Assembly (NCBI GenBank): GCA_036399695.1
Contig: DASWMP010000374.1
Location: 1 to 36,329, forward strand
Direction: 5' to 3'
DNA from: DASVEE01 sp036399695
GTDB lineage: Bacteria > Acidobacteriota > Thermoanaerobaculia > Gp7-AA8
DNA length: 36,329 bases
The notes under the pieces are model-generated. The model did no database searches. It was not told the origin of the DNA and saw nothing but the letters and a program-made list of their open reading frames with translations. Positions 23,835-31,852 of the stretch are shown here, piece after piece. Each line of letters opens with the position of its first letter. Position 1 is the stretch's first letter. The position numbers and the translations under genes were made by a program.

Positions 23835-24548
23835 ATGAGCTCACAGTCGTTGATTGAATTGAATCGTCTGGAGAAATCCTTTCTGACGGAGAAGGTGGAG
23901 ACGCGTGCCCTGCACCAGCTCAGCCTCTCGGTCGATCCGGGCGAATACGTCTGCATCACCGGGCCCTCGGGTTGCGGTAAGTCCACCCTGTTGTCGATCC
24001 TCGGCCTCCTCGACACGCCGACGGGCGGCCAGTACATCCTCAACGGTCAGGATGTCAGCTCCCTCAGCCGCGATCAGCGCGCGAAGATCCGCAACAAGGA
24101 GATCGGCTTCGTCTTTCAGTCGTTCAATCTCATCAGTGAGCTCACTGTCGAAGAGAACGTCTGCCTGCCGCTGACCTACCGCAAGGGGATGGCGCAGAAG
24201 GACATCAAGGAGCGCGCGAAGGCCATGCTCGACAAGGTCGAGATGAGCCACCGCCTCAGCCACTTCCCGAGCCAGCTCTCGGGCGGTCAGCAGCAGCGTG
24301 TCGCCATCGCCCGCTCGCTCATCAACGACCCGGTCGTCATCCTCGCCGACGAGCCGACCGGTAACCTCGACTCCAAGAACGCCGACATCGTTCTCCGCCT
24401 GCTCCGCCAGTTGCACGAGGAAGGCTCGACGATCGTCATGGTCACGCACGACCCTCGCTCCATCGAGCAGAAGTCGCGTCAGATCGAAATGCTCGACGGC
24501 CAGGTCGTGGCCGACGAATACCAGCGCCTCGCGCAGGTCGGGAGCTGA
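23835..24548 (+). CDS. ABC transporter ATP-binding protein, MacB/LolD type
   Basis: A 237-residue ATPase with all catalytic motifs: Walker A GPSGCGKST (residues 43-51), signature LSGGQQQR (148-155), Walker B VVILADEPTG (Asp172, Glu173) and the switch His in MVTHD. It belongs to the LolD/MacB group that powers FtsX-like permeases for export from, or extraction out of, the inner membrane. A clear AAGGAA site precedes the ATG. It lies 48 nt after the fusion-protein gene and 5 nt before the permease gene, so the three form one translation block. The expected cargo is the NRPS product. Confidence 0.95.
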   Translation: MSSQSLIELNRLEKSFLTEKVETRALHQLSLSVDPGEYVCITGPSGCGKSTLLSILGLLDTPTGGQYILNGQDVSSLSRDQRAKIRNKEIGFVFQSFNLISELTVEENVCLPLTYRKGMAQKDIKERAKAMLDKVEMSHRLSHFPSQLSGGQQQRVAIARSLINDPVVILADEPTGNLDSKNADIVLRLLRQLHEEGSTIVMVTHDPRSIEQKSRQIEMLDGQVVADEYQRLAQVGS

Positions 24549-24553
24549 CGTCG

Positions 24554-26962
24554 ATGGGTGTGCTGATGGATATCCGGTACACGCTGCGGCTGCTGTTCAA
24601 GTCGCCGGCGTTCACCCTGCTGACGATCCTCGTCCTCACGGGCGGACTGACCGTCAGCCTGTTCACGTTCGCGTTCTTCTACACGATCTTCTACAAGCCG
24701 CTTCCCATCAAAGACTCGCAGAGCATCCTCCGCGCCGCGGATGCCGTGCCGCTCTACGAGTACGCGGAAGCGCGCGAGAAGCTCAGCACCTTCTCCGAGG
24801 CCGGCGTCTGGACCGACGCACAGGTTCGTTACTCGGCAGGGGAGGACAGTCAGAGCCTCTTCGCCACCTTCACCGAGTGGAGCCTCTTCAAGTTCTCCCG
24901 CACCAATCCGCTGTTCGGCCGCGCGCTCCAGGCGCAGGACAGTGAAGCGGGTGCGGCACCGGTCGCCGTCATCAGCTACAAGCTGTGGCAGAGCCATTTC
25001 TCCGGCGCACCGAACACCATCGGCCGCGTCATCCGGCTCAACAACCGGGACACCGAGATCATCGGCATCATGCCGAAGAACTACGCCTTCCCGGTGGCGA
25101 CGGAGCTGTGGCTCCCGTTCACATACGAGGAGCTCCACCCCACGGTAGGCCAGTTCACCTTCGCCACCTTCCACGGCCGCCTCGCGCCCGGGATGTCGAA
25201 GGCTCAGGCCAGCCAGCAGCTCGAGCAGTACGTGCGCGGCTCGTTCGAGGCGCGCGCGAAGCAGGCTGCCGAGACGCACAAGCTGCTTCCCGATGCGTTT
25301 CAGCTCGACACCTATCAGACCAGCCAGCTCGGCGGCGGCATGATCGTGAACCTGGCGATGTACGGCATCAACATCGCCTCCACGCTCATCCTCCTGCTCG
25401 CCGGCATCAACGTCGGCAACATGCTCCTGGCGCGGGCCATCGCCCGCGGCAAGGAGTCGGCCATCCGCGTCGCTCTCGGCGCAGGCGACCGCCGTCTCAT
25501 CGGGCAGCTCATGTGGGAGGGCGGCATCATCGTCGTCCTCGGCACGGTGCTCTCGCTCCTGCTGACCAGCGTCCTGCTCAATGCCACGACGCTTTATCTG
25601 TCGTCCGCGTTCGGGCGTCAGGGCGCGCTGCCGTTCTGGTGGAACTGGAGCCTGGACAAGGAGACCCTCTTCGCCGCCCTCGGCTTCCTCGTCCTGACGA
25701 TCTTCACCGTCTGCTACCTGCCGGCCCGCAAGAGCGCCCGCGCCGACGTCGTGCTCGAACTGCGCGACGGTACCCGCGGTGCCCAGGGCCGCCGTGCCGG
25801 CAAACTGATGCGCGCCCTCGTCACGGCGCAGATCATGTTCGTCTCGCTGATCATGTGCTTCGGCTTCCTCGTCTATTCGCTCGTGAGGAAAGGGGAGAAC
25901 ATCCAGCCGGAGTACGACCTGACGAACCTCCTGGCCGCCGAGGTCACGCTGCCTGACGTCGGATTCACCGACCAGCAGCGCGCGCAGACCCTGCAGCAGC
26001 TCGTGCAGGACCTGCAGGGCAACGCCCAGATCGCCGAGGCCTTCGTCTGGACGCCCATGGGCAACCATGACGCCGTCGTCGAAGGACTCGACGCACAGAA
26101 CAACCTGCCGCCCGTTTCCGTGCACCAGCTCCTCACCTCGCCGGAGTTCAAGACGCTCACCCTCGTGGAGGGACGTCACTTCGATCATCGCGAAGAGCTC
26201 GCGGCGCAGAACACCGACCTGCGCACCGCCGTCGTCAGCCAGTCCTTCGTGCAGAAGCGCTGGGGCCGCGGCTCCGCCATCGGCAAGCGTCTGCAGCTCG
26301 ACGTCGAGGGCAAGCCGGTCTGGTACACCGTCGTCGGCGTCACCAAAGACATCACCCAGAGCTTCACCGAGCAGCCGTCCATCACCGACGAGATCTATCT
26401 CTCGGCTTACCAGACGAACAATGTCGCCACACGCGTTCACTTCCGCTCGCGCGGCAACGCCAACGCCGCCGAAGAGACGTTCTTCCAGAGCCTGACGCGC
26501 ATCGCGCCGCAGGCGGAGAACGGCGGCGTGAAGAACATCGCCGAGCAGCTCGGCATGTCGAAGCGCGTCATGTCCCTCGGCCAGAAGGTGCTGTTCGGCT
26601 GCGGCCTCTTCGCGCTCCTGCTGTCTCTCTGCGGCGTCTACGGCATCACCGCCAACGCCATCGTGCAGAAGACCCACGAGATCGGCATCCGCCGCGCTCT
26701 CGGTGCCACCGACCGCGAGATCATCACGCTCTTCCTCCGCCAGTCCATGTGGCAGGTGGGGCTCGGTCTCGGCATCGGCATCGGCTTCGCGGCTCTCGTG
26801 AGCTGGATGGCCGGCGCCTTCTTCGGCTTCAGCTTCGGCTTCTACGTCCAGGCCTTCGCCGTCGTCATCTTCACCGTGGCCATCATCGTCGGCGTGGCCG
26901 TCGTCCTGCCGAGCCGCCGCGTGGCCATGATCGAGCCGGCCGTGGCATTGAGAACCGAGTAA
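24554..26962 (+). CDS. Duplicated MacB/FtsX-family ABC permease
   Basis: An 802-residue inner-membrane protein made of two copies of the MacB unit (one TM helix, a large periplasmic MacB_PCD domain, three TM helices). First unit: TM about 20-42, periplasmic domain, then TMs about 271-292, 316-342 and 371-391. Second unit: TM about 418-444, periplasmic domain, TMs about 678-704, 732-755 and 766-788. Both halves carry the FtsX coupling sequence (ESAIRVALGAGDRR and HEIGIRRALGATDRE). A MacB protein normally has one such unit, so this chain can form a complete pseudo-dimer. Long duplicated permeases like this are abundant in Acidobacteriota, where they are usually orphans; here the ATPase and fusion protein are adjacent. 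GGGAG 10 nt upstream supports the ATG at 24554; the ATG at 24566 is an alternative. Confidence 0.9.
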   Translation: MGVLMDIRYTLRLLFKSPAFTLLTILVLTGGLTVSLFTFAFFYTIFYKPLPIKDSQSILRAADAVPLYEYAEAREKLSTFSEAGVWTDAQVRYSAGEDSQSLFATFTEWSLFKFSRTNPLFGRALQAQDSEAGAAPVAVISYKLWQSHFSGAPNTIGRVIRLNNRDTEIIGIMPKNYAFPVATELWLPFTYEELHPTVGQFTFATFHGRLAPGMSKAQASQQLEQYVRGSFEARAKQAAETHKLLPDAFQLDTYQTSQLGGGMIVNLAMYGINIASTLILLLAGINVGNMLLARAIARGKESAIRVALGAGDRRLIGQLMWEGGIIVVLGTVLSLLLTSVLLNATTLYLSSAFGRQGALPFWWNWSLDKETLFAALGFLVLTIFTVCYLPARKSARADVVLELRDGTRGAQGRRAGKLMRALVTAQIMFVSLIMCFGFLVYSLVRKGENIQPEYDLTNLLAAEVTLPDVGFTDQQRAQTLQQLVQDLQGNAQIAEAFVWTPMGNHDAVVEGLDAQNNLPPVSVHQLLTSPEFKTLTLVEGRHFDHREELAAQNTDLRTAVVSQSFVQKRWGRGSAIGKRLQLDVEGKPVWYTVVGVTKDITQSFTEQPSITDEIYLSAYQTNNVATRVHFRSRGNANAAEETFFQSLTRIAPQAENGGVKNIAEQLGMSKRVMSLGQKVLFGCGLFALLLSLCGVYGITANAIVQKTHEIGIRRALGATDREIITLFLRQSMWQVGLGLGIGIGFAALVSWMAGAFFGFSFGFYVQAFAVVIFTVAIIVGVAVVLPSRRVAMIEPAVALRTE

Positions 26963-26970
26963 CGAACAGT

Positions 26971-27144
26971 GGGCAGTTGGCGGTTGGCGGTTGGCAGTGA
27001 GCCGCCGCCCGCCGCCCGCCAGTCCTGAGTGTTTGGGTTTTGGTTTTTCGGCTTACCAAGAACCCAAACCCGAAAACAAACAACACGATTTATCGCGGTG
27101 CGGTACGGCATCCACTGCCAACCGCCAACTGCCAACCGCCAACT
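26971..27144. repeat. Intergenic inverted-repeat element B (TTGGCAGTTGGCGG family)
   Basis: The left arm ends at 26999 and the right arm starts at 27114. They pair over about 28 nt with two mismatches. The centre holds GTTTGGGTTTTGG and CCCAAACCCGAAAAC stretches. The right arm, 27112-27144, is identical over 33 nt to the right arm of element A (21347-21379). It fills most of the gap between the permease stop and the next gene's ribosome site. Confidence 0.9.
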
Positions 27145-27168
27145 AACAAAGAGAAGGATCCTGCTCCC

Positions 27169-28773
27169 ATGGAAGCAACGCCGAAGTTCTATCTGCGCGA
27201 AGACGTGTACGTCGACCCGCTCGTCAACAAGTGGTACGCCTGGCCGAATCTCATCGCGCCCATCACGTACTCCATGTACATGACCAAGACGCATCGCCGT
27301 CTCATGGGGTCGTTCGTCAACAACTACGAGCTGCACATCCTGGCCAACCAGGACAAAGGCATGGCCGGCGGCGGCGAGTTCGTCGATTGCACCGCCGAGC
27401 AGGTCGACGACGTCAAGGCGCTCAATACGAAGTTCGACACCCAGTACGTGATCTACAAAGAGCTCGCGGATGCCATCAAGCAGCTCGACGGCGTCGTCAA
27501 GAGCCACACGACCGGCGAGACGATCGAGCCGCTGTACGAACAGGTGCCGGACCTTCTCAAGGGTTACGTCGAGCTGCACATGGACCTCTACCACCAGCCG
27601 TCGTACCGCCTGCTGGAGAGCCTCCTGTACCGCAGCCCCTATTACGACAAGTCCATCCAGTCCGTCTCGTTCGGGCTCCTGTCGCGCGTCAAGCAGCGCC
27701 CGTTCGTGCTGTCGACGCCGCGGCTGCCGGACGCCAACCACCTTCACCTGAACCATCCGTTCGAGTCGAAAGTGTGGGACCGCCTGTTCCGCACGCGCCA
27801 GATCCCGGCCACGGCTGAAGAGCTGGCGGAGATCTTCGGCGGCAACCATACCGAGGGTGGGCTGCCGTACATGGACCTCTTCACCACCGAGGTGCCGAAG
27901 CAGCAGCACGAGTCGATTGCGCCGGGCGAGACGCGCCTGCGCTACACCGGACACGCCGGCTTCCTCATCGAGACCAGCGGCGTGGCCATCCTCGTCGACC
28001 CGGTCATCGCGAACCGCACCGAAGCGAACGAGCACGACGTCATCAGCTACAGCCAGTTGCCTGAGAAGATCGACTACGTCTGCCTCACGCACAACCACTC
28101 CGACCACGTGAACCTCGAGAGCCTGCTGCAGCTCCGTCACAAGATCGACAAGGTCCTGGTGCCGAAGAACAACGGCGGCTCGCTGGCCGACCCGTCGCTC
28201 AAACTGATGCTCAAGCAGCTCGGCTTCACCGTTCTCGAAGTCGAAGACCTCGAGGAGACGGTGGTCGCCGACGGCCGCATCCTCAGCATCCCCTTCCTCG
28301 GCGAGCACGGTGACCTCAACATCCGCAGCAAGACCGCCTGGTTCTTCGAACTGAACGGCAAGAAGATCTACGCCGGCGCCGACTCGTCGAATCTCGAGCC
28401 GCGCATGTACCAGTACCTTCACCAGGTCACGGGTGACCTCGACGTCCTGGCCATCGGCATGGAGTGCGTCGGCGCGCCGTACACCTGGCTTTACGGTGCA
28501 CTGACGACCGAACCGGTCAGCCGCAAGATCAAAGAGTCGCGCCGCCTCAACGGCTCCGGTTTCGAAAAGGCCTCGAAGATGGTCGACACCTTCAACGCCA
28601 GGCAGGTCCTGATCTACGCCCTCGGCATGGAGCCGTGGTACGGCTACTTCATGGGCGTCGACTACACCGACGACTCCGAGCAGATCGTGCAGTCCGGCAA
28701 GATGCTCGAGTACTGCCAGAACCTGTCGATCCCCGTCGAGCGCCTCTGCGGCAAGCAGACGTTCATGCTCTGA
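27169..28773 (+). CDS. CmlA-like diiron beta-hydroxylase (metallo-beta-lactamase fold)
   Basis: 534 residues, close to the length of CmlA, the diiron monooxygenase that beta-hydroxylates a carrier-bound amino acid in chloramphenicol synthesis. The N-terminal about 250 residues have no familiar motif, as in CmlA. The C-terminal half is a metallo-beta-lactamase fold with THNHSDH (H308, H310, D312, H313), Glu379 in FLGEHGDL where hydrolases normally have His, and Asp405 in GADSSNLEP. The Glu-for-His exchange and the MECVGAPYTWLYG and LGMEPWYGY stretches are, as I recall, marks of the CmlA subfamily, not of hydrolases. Position in the NRPS operon supports tailoring of a PCP-bound residue; which one is unknown. 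GAGAAGGA lies 10 nt before the chosen ATG. A plain MBL hydrolase is the alternative. Confidence 0.8.
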   Translation: MEATPKFYLREDVYVDPLVNKWYAWPNLIAPITYSMYMTKTHRRLMGSFVNNYELHILANQDKGMAGGGEFVDCTAEQVDDVKALNTKFDTQYVIYKELADAIKQLDGVVKSHTTGETIEPLYEQVPDLLKGYVELHMDLYHQPSYRLLESLLYRSPYYDKSIQSVSFGLLSRVKQRPFVLSTPRLPDANHLHLNHPFESKVWDRLFRTRQIPATAEELAEIFGGNHTEGGLPYMDLFTTEVPKQQHESIAPGETRLRYTGHAGFLIETSGVAILVDPVIANRTEANEHDVISYSQLPEKIDYVCLTHNHSDHVNLESLLQLRHKIDKVLVPKNNGGSLADPSLKLMLKQLGFTVLEVEDLEETVVADGRILSIPFLGEHGDLNIRSKTAWFFELNGKKIYAGADSSNLEPRMYQYLHQVTGDLDVLAIGMECVGAPYTWLYGALTTEPVSRKIKESRRLNGSGFEKASKMVDTFNARQVLIYALGMEPWYGYFMGVDYTDDSEQIVQSGKMLEYCQNLSIPVERLCGKQTFML

Positions 28774-28814
28774 TCCCCATCAATCGACGAGAGACGGCCA
28801 ACAGGGAAAACCAA

Positions 28815-29570
28815 ATGTCCAAATGGTTCAAGAAGTATCGCCACAATAAGAACGCGAAGCTGCGCGTCTTCTGCTTCCCGTACGCGGGCGGCAACGCCTC
28901 GATCTTCGACGGCTGGGAAAAGGCGCTGCCCGAGTCAGTCGACGTCTTCGCCATCCAGGCGCCGGGCCGTACCGTCCGTTTCAGCGAGAAGCCGATCGCC
29001 TCATTGCGCGAGAAGGTGTCGATCCTCGCCAAAGAGATCGAGCCGTACCTCGACGTCCCGCACATCTTCATCGGTCACAGCAACGGCGCCCTGACGGCGT
29101 TCGAGCTCGCCCGCGAGCTCCAGCTCCGCAACAGCGGCGGTACCCGGCTCCGCCATCTGGTGTTGTCGGCCAAGCGTGCGCCGCATCTCCCGAAGCACGA
29201 GCGCATCCACGACCTGCCGTACCGCCAGTTCGTCGACAAGCTGAAGGAGTTCCAGGCCACGCCTGGCGAGATCCTCGAGCAGGACGACCTCATGCGGCTC
29301 CTCGAGCCGATGCTGCGCGCCGACTTTTCGCTCAGCGAGACGCACGACTTCCGCCCCGACGTGCAGCTCCAGAGCCCGACGACCCTCTTCTGGGGCGACG
29401 CCGACCACCGCGTCCCGAAAGAGGACATGCTCGCCTGGCAGGAGCACGTCGCCCGGCAGGTCAACCTCATCGAATTCAACGGCGACCACTTCTTCATCAA
29501 CCACAACCGCAGCGAGTTCGTAGGACACGTGCGGAGCATCGTCGAAGGATCACTGAGCTCGTTGAACTAG
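28815..29570 (+). CDS. Type II thioesterase of the NRPS cluster
   Basis: A 251-residue alpha/beta hydrolase of the external (type II) thioesterase family, which unblocks mis-primed carrier proteins on NRPS assembly lines. The family signatures are FPYAGGNA near the N-terminus, APGR, the nucleophile elbow GHSNGA with Ser89, Asp195 in WGDADHRV and His225 in NGDHFFI. The elbow carries Asn where GHSMG is more usual. AGGGA lies about 9 nt before the ATG. The gene starts 41 nt after the CmlA-like gene and is the last one of the biosynthetic block; a long inverted repeat follows it. Confidence 0.92.
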   Translation: MSKWFKKYRHNKNAKLRVFCFPYAGGNASIFDGWEKALPESVDVFAIQAPGRTVRFSEKPIASLREKVSILAKEIEPYLDVPHIFIGHSNGALTAFELARELQLRNSGGTRLRHLVLSAKRAPHLPKHERIHDLPYRQFVDKLKEFQATPGEILEQDDLMRLLEPMLRADFSLSETHDFRPDVQLQSPTTLFWGDADHRVPKEDMLAWQEHVARQVNLIEFNGDHFFINHNRSEFVGHVRSIVEGSLSSLN

Positions 29571-29596
29571 CCGACACGCGTACAGGCGAAGGTTGT

Positions 29597-29665
29597 AGTG
29601 GAGGACGGACAATCCTGTCCGTCACGCGAGAAATGGCGCGAGCACAAGATTGTCCGTCCTCCACT
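29597..29665. repeat. Long inverted repeat after the NRPS operon with nested hairpin
   Basis: A perfect 17-bp inverted repeat (AGTGGAGGACGGACAAT at 29597-29613 and its complement at 29649-29665) encloses 35 nt. Inside it, 29604-29623 forms a hairpin GACGGACA, ATCC, TGTCCGTC. That has the same design as the coding palindromes (arms GGACAGACA/TGTCTGTCC around CTCC), so it looks like a sister subfamily. There is no T-tract, so terminator function is only possible. Confidence 0.8.
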
Positions 29666-29850
29666 CGCTGCACCGCGCTCCGAGATCACGGCGTCGCGAA
29701 CGCCTCATGGACGCTGACCGATCCGCTTTGGGATCGGGTGGCACGGTCCGGCCAACCCATCCACCCCACGAAGTAGCTGTTCACCCCTGCACGGTGCCCG
29801 TTCGCGTACGCCCCGCCAGCTTCCCGCTACCCCCGTGCTACAACCCCACC

Positions 29851-30420
29851 ATGCGCACAGCGAAACTCGGCCTCCTCCTGCTCGCCATCGCCTGCTCGTT
29901 CGTCGGCTGTGCCCACACCGCACCGGCGTCCTCACAGTTCACCGTGCGCAGCGCGACGTTTGCGCCCGGCGCGGTGCTCCCGGACAGTACCGTCCTGAAT
30001 GGCCTCGATTGCACCGGTGCCAATGAATCGCCTGCACTCGAATGGACCGGCGTCCCGGCCGGCACCAAGAGCTTCGTCATGATCCTCGACGACTACGAAG
30101 CGCGTGGCGGCGATGGCTTCATCCACTGGGCCGCGTACAACATCCCCCCCACAGTCACCTCCCTCGCACCGAACGCCGGCGCCGCCGATCCCGATCTCGC
30201 CGGCGGTGGACGCCACGCCTGGAACGACTTCCTCCGCCGCCGATACGACGGCCCCTGCCCCCCGGAAGGTCCGGCCCACAAATATCGCTTCACCGTCTAC
30301 GCCCTGGACCTCGATCCCATCGACGACGCCGGTACGCCCATGACATGGCGCAAGCTGCGGTTCATCATCCGCGGCCACGTGCTGGCCAGTGCCTCGATTA
30401 CGGGCCTCCGCGGCCATTAG
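29851..30420 (+). CDS. PEBP (YbhB/YbcL) family lipoprotein
   Basis: 189 residues. The N-terminus is a signal peptide ending in SFVGC (Cys20), a probable lipoprotein site. The body is a phosphatidylethanolamine-binding-protein-like fold: SPALEWTGVPAGTKSFVMIL, the DGFIHWAAYNIPP ligand-pocket segment, GPCPPEGPAHKYRFTVYALD, and a C-terminal GHVLASASITG. Bacterial members are envelope proteins of mostly unknown role. The ATG at 29851 is chosen because it starts the signal peptide; an upstream in-frame ATG would add 67 unlikely residues. It is separated from the NRPS block by 280 bp containing a long inverted repeat, so it is probably not part of the pathway. Confidence 0.88.
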   Translation: MRTAKLGLLLLAIACSFVGCAHTAPASSQFTVRSATFAPGAVLPDSTVLNGLDCTGANESPALEWTGVPAGTKSFVMILDDYEARGGDGFIHWAAYNIPPTVTSLAPNAGAADPDLAGGGRHAWNDFLRRRYDGPCPPEGPAHKYRFTVYALDLDPIDDAGTPMTWRKLRFIIRGHVLASASITGLRGH

Positions 30421-30554
30421 CCTTTGAAGTGATGACGGCGCGCGGCGCTCCGTCGCCGGCTACATGTACGCCCTGACGGCTCCTGGCCCGAGATGGTGGG
30501 TGCCATACGCCAAGGTTCTCGACCTCGAGTAACCGTTGGAGCCATCAATCGCTT

Positions 30555-31334
30555 TCAGGGTCGTCCACGCGAGACGGTGACTTCGAGCCGCGTGATCCGC
30601 CTGTCGTGGTCCGTCGTTACGGCGTCGAGCTTCGTCTCCAGCCGTGCGATGGCCTCGCTATTCATCATCACGCCCTCGGCCACCGTTTCTATTTGATGGC
30701 GCAGGCTTTCAGCGACGACGCCGAACTGAGAGCGCGTCTCGGCGTGCGCCGCGGCGTTCTCTTCTCTCAGCTCGTAACCGAAATGGTTCACGCGGCCATC
30801 GACATAACTCCGCGTCTCGGTGTGCGCCGCGGCGTTCTCTTCCCGCAGCTCGTAACCGAGATGGTTCACGCGGCCATCAATGTAACTCCGCGTCGCGGCA
30901 TGCGCCGCGGCGTTATCTTCCCGCAGCTCGTTACCGAGATCGTTCACACGGCCATCGATATAACTCCGCGTCTCAGTGTGCGCCGCGGCGTTCTCTTCCT
31001 GCAGCTCGTAACCGAAATGGTTTACGCGGCCATCGATATAACTCCGCGTCTCGGTGTGCGCCGGGGCGTTCTCTTCTCTCAAGCCGTCGATGCGGGCGCC
31101 CATGTGTTGCAGTTGTTCTTCGAGAAAGCGGCGCGTTTCCGCTGTCGACCCGTCCATGCGGGCGCCCATGTGTTGCAGTTGTTCTTCGACAAAGCGGCGC
31201 GTTTCCGCTGTCGACCCGTCGATGCGGACGCCCATGTGTTGCAGTTGTTCTTCGAGAAAGCGGCGCATCTCCGCTTGGGCGGCGGCGTTGTCGCGGTTCA
31301 GCGCGATCAGGAAGTGTTTCAGGTCCTCGTCCAT
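30555..31334 (-). CDS. Tandem-repeat coiled-coil protein of unknown function
   Basis: 259 residues, almost all Ala/Glu/Arg-rich helix with no signal peptide or membrane segment. Residues 24-84 hold three copies of a 22-residue unit (RRFLEEQLQHMGVRIDG and an STAET tail). Residues 90-193 hold four copies of a 26-residue unit (AAAHTETRSYIDGRVNH, then a GYELREEN tail), with a partial fifth copy. The C-terminus (MNSEAIARLETKLDAV, DHDRRITRLE) is a typical heptad coil. The antisense frame is also open, an effect of the repeats, but this frame has the coherent coiled-coil pattern. It lies 77 nt downstream of the anti-sigma gene on the same strand. No function is assigned. Confidence 0.7.
   Translation of the reverse strand: MDEDLKHFLIALNRDNAAAQAEMRRFLEEQLQHMGVRIDGSTAETRRFVEEQLQHMGARMDGSTAETRRFLEEQLQHMGARIDGLREENAPAHTETRSYIDGRVNHFGYELQEENAAAHTETRSYIDGRVNDLGNELREDNAAAHAATRSYIDGRVNHLGYELREENAAAHTETRSYVDGRVNHFGYELREENAAAHAETRSQFGVVAESLRHQIETVAEGVMMNSEAIARLETKLDAVTTDHDRRITRLEVTVSRGRP
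30756..31067 (-). repeat. Four tandem 78-nt coding repeats
   Basis: These are four consecutive 78-nt units encoding 26-residue repeats (residues 90-193 of the coiled-coil protein), differing at a few positions each. A partial fifth unit follows. The unit start was set at the AAAH/APAH residues. Confidence 0.85.
31083..31265 (-). repeat. Three tandem 66-nt coding repeats
   Basis: There are two full and one nearly full 66-nt units encoding a 22-residue repeat (residues 24-84 of the coiled-coil protein). They are nearly identical at the DNA level, for example in the repeated CATGTGTTGCAGTTGTTCTT on the + strand. Confidence 0.85.
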
Positions 31335-31411
31335 GACGGAGCGATCGTACCTCGGTGAAAGCCAAATGCCGAGGACGATACGTCCTGTAGAAACGGCGGG
31401 TGTGGGAACGT

Positions 31412-31852
31412 CTACTTCTGCCGGATGGCGACCCAGCCGGCCAGCGGCGCCAGCAGGATCCAGGTGGCCAGCGCCAGCAGCAGCGGAGTGCTGAGGCGGA
31501 TGGTGGCGACGAGGTCGCGGACGGCGAAGGCTACGTCGGCGCCGAAGAAGGAGAAGACGAGCAGGATGGCGATGGCCACGGTTGCGGCCTGGCCGAGGAG
31601 GAGCGAGCGGCGGGCTTGCGTCTGAGCTTCATGGCGGGCGCGGACACGCATGCGGTACCACATGGCACCGGACGACGGGATCGGCGCTTCGACGATCGCT
31701 TCGGCGCGCTCGTCCAGGAGGGCGCCTGCGACGAGACGGAGCTCGTTGCAGGAACTGCAGGAGGCGACGTGCTCGTCGAGCTCGGCGCCGATGTAGCCGC
31801 GGGCAAGCGCGTCCAGAAGGTCGGCTTCGCGGTGACAGAGCTCAGCGCTCAT
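31412..31852 (-). CDS. Zinc-finger anti-sigma factor, membrane-anchored
   Basis: 146 residues. The N-terminal cytoplasmic part has the HVASCSSC motif (H-x3-C-x2-C) of zinc-binding anti-sigma domains. Two hydrophobic segments follow, about residues 86-108 (LLLGQAATVAIAILLVFSFF) and about 120-143 (STPLLLALATWILLAPLAGW). It should hold the sigma factor encoded directly upstream at the membrane until a signal releases it. Its ATG overlaps the sigma stop as ATGA (4 nt), indicating translational coupling and matched stoichiometry. Confidence 0.88.
   Translation of the reverse strand: MSAELCHREADLLDALARGYIGAELDEHVASCSSCNELRLVAGALLDERAEAIVEAPIPSSGAMWYRMRVRARHEAQTQARRSLLLGQAATVAIAILLVFSFFGADVAFAVRDLVATIRLSTPLLLALATWILLAPLAGWVAIRQK

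Noticed and set aside
30756..31265. CRISPR array, because of regular repeats
   Set aside because: The units are contiguous 78-nt and 66-nt repeats without unique spacers and are coding.
30606..31358. 250-residue + strand open frame opposite the coiled-coil gene
   Set aside because: It is open only because the tandem repeats lack stops. The - strand frame gives a regular coiled coil and fits the neighbouring operon direction.
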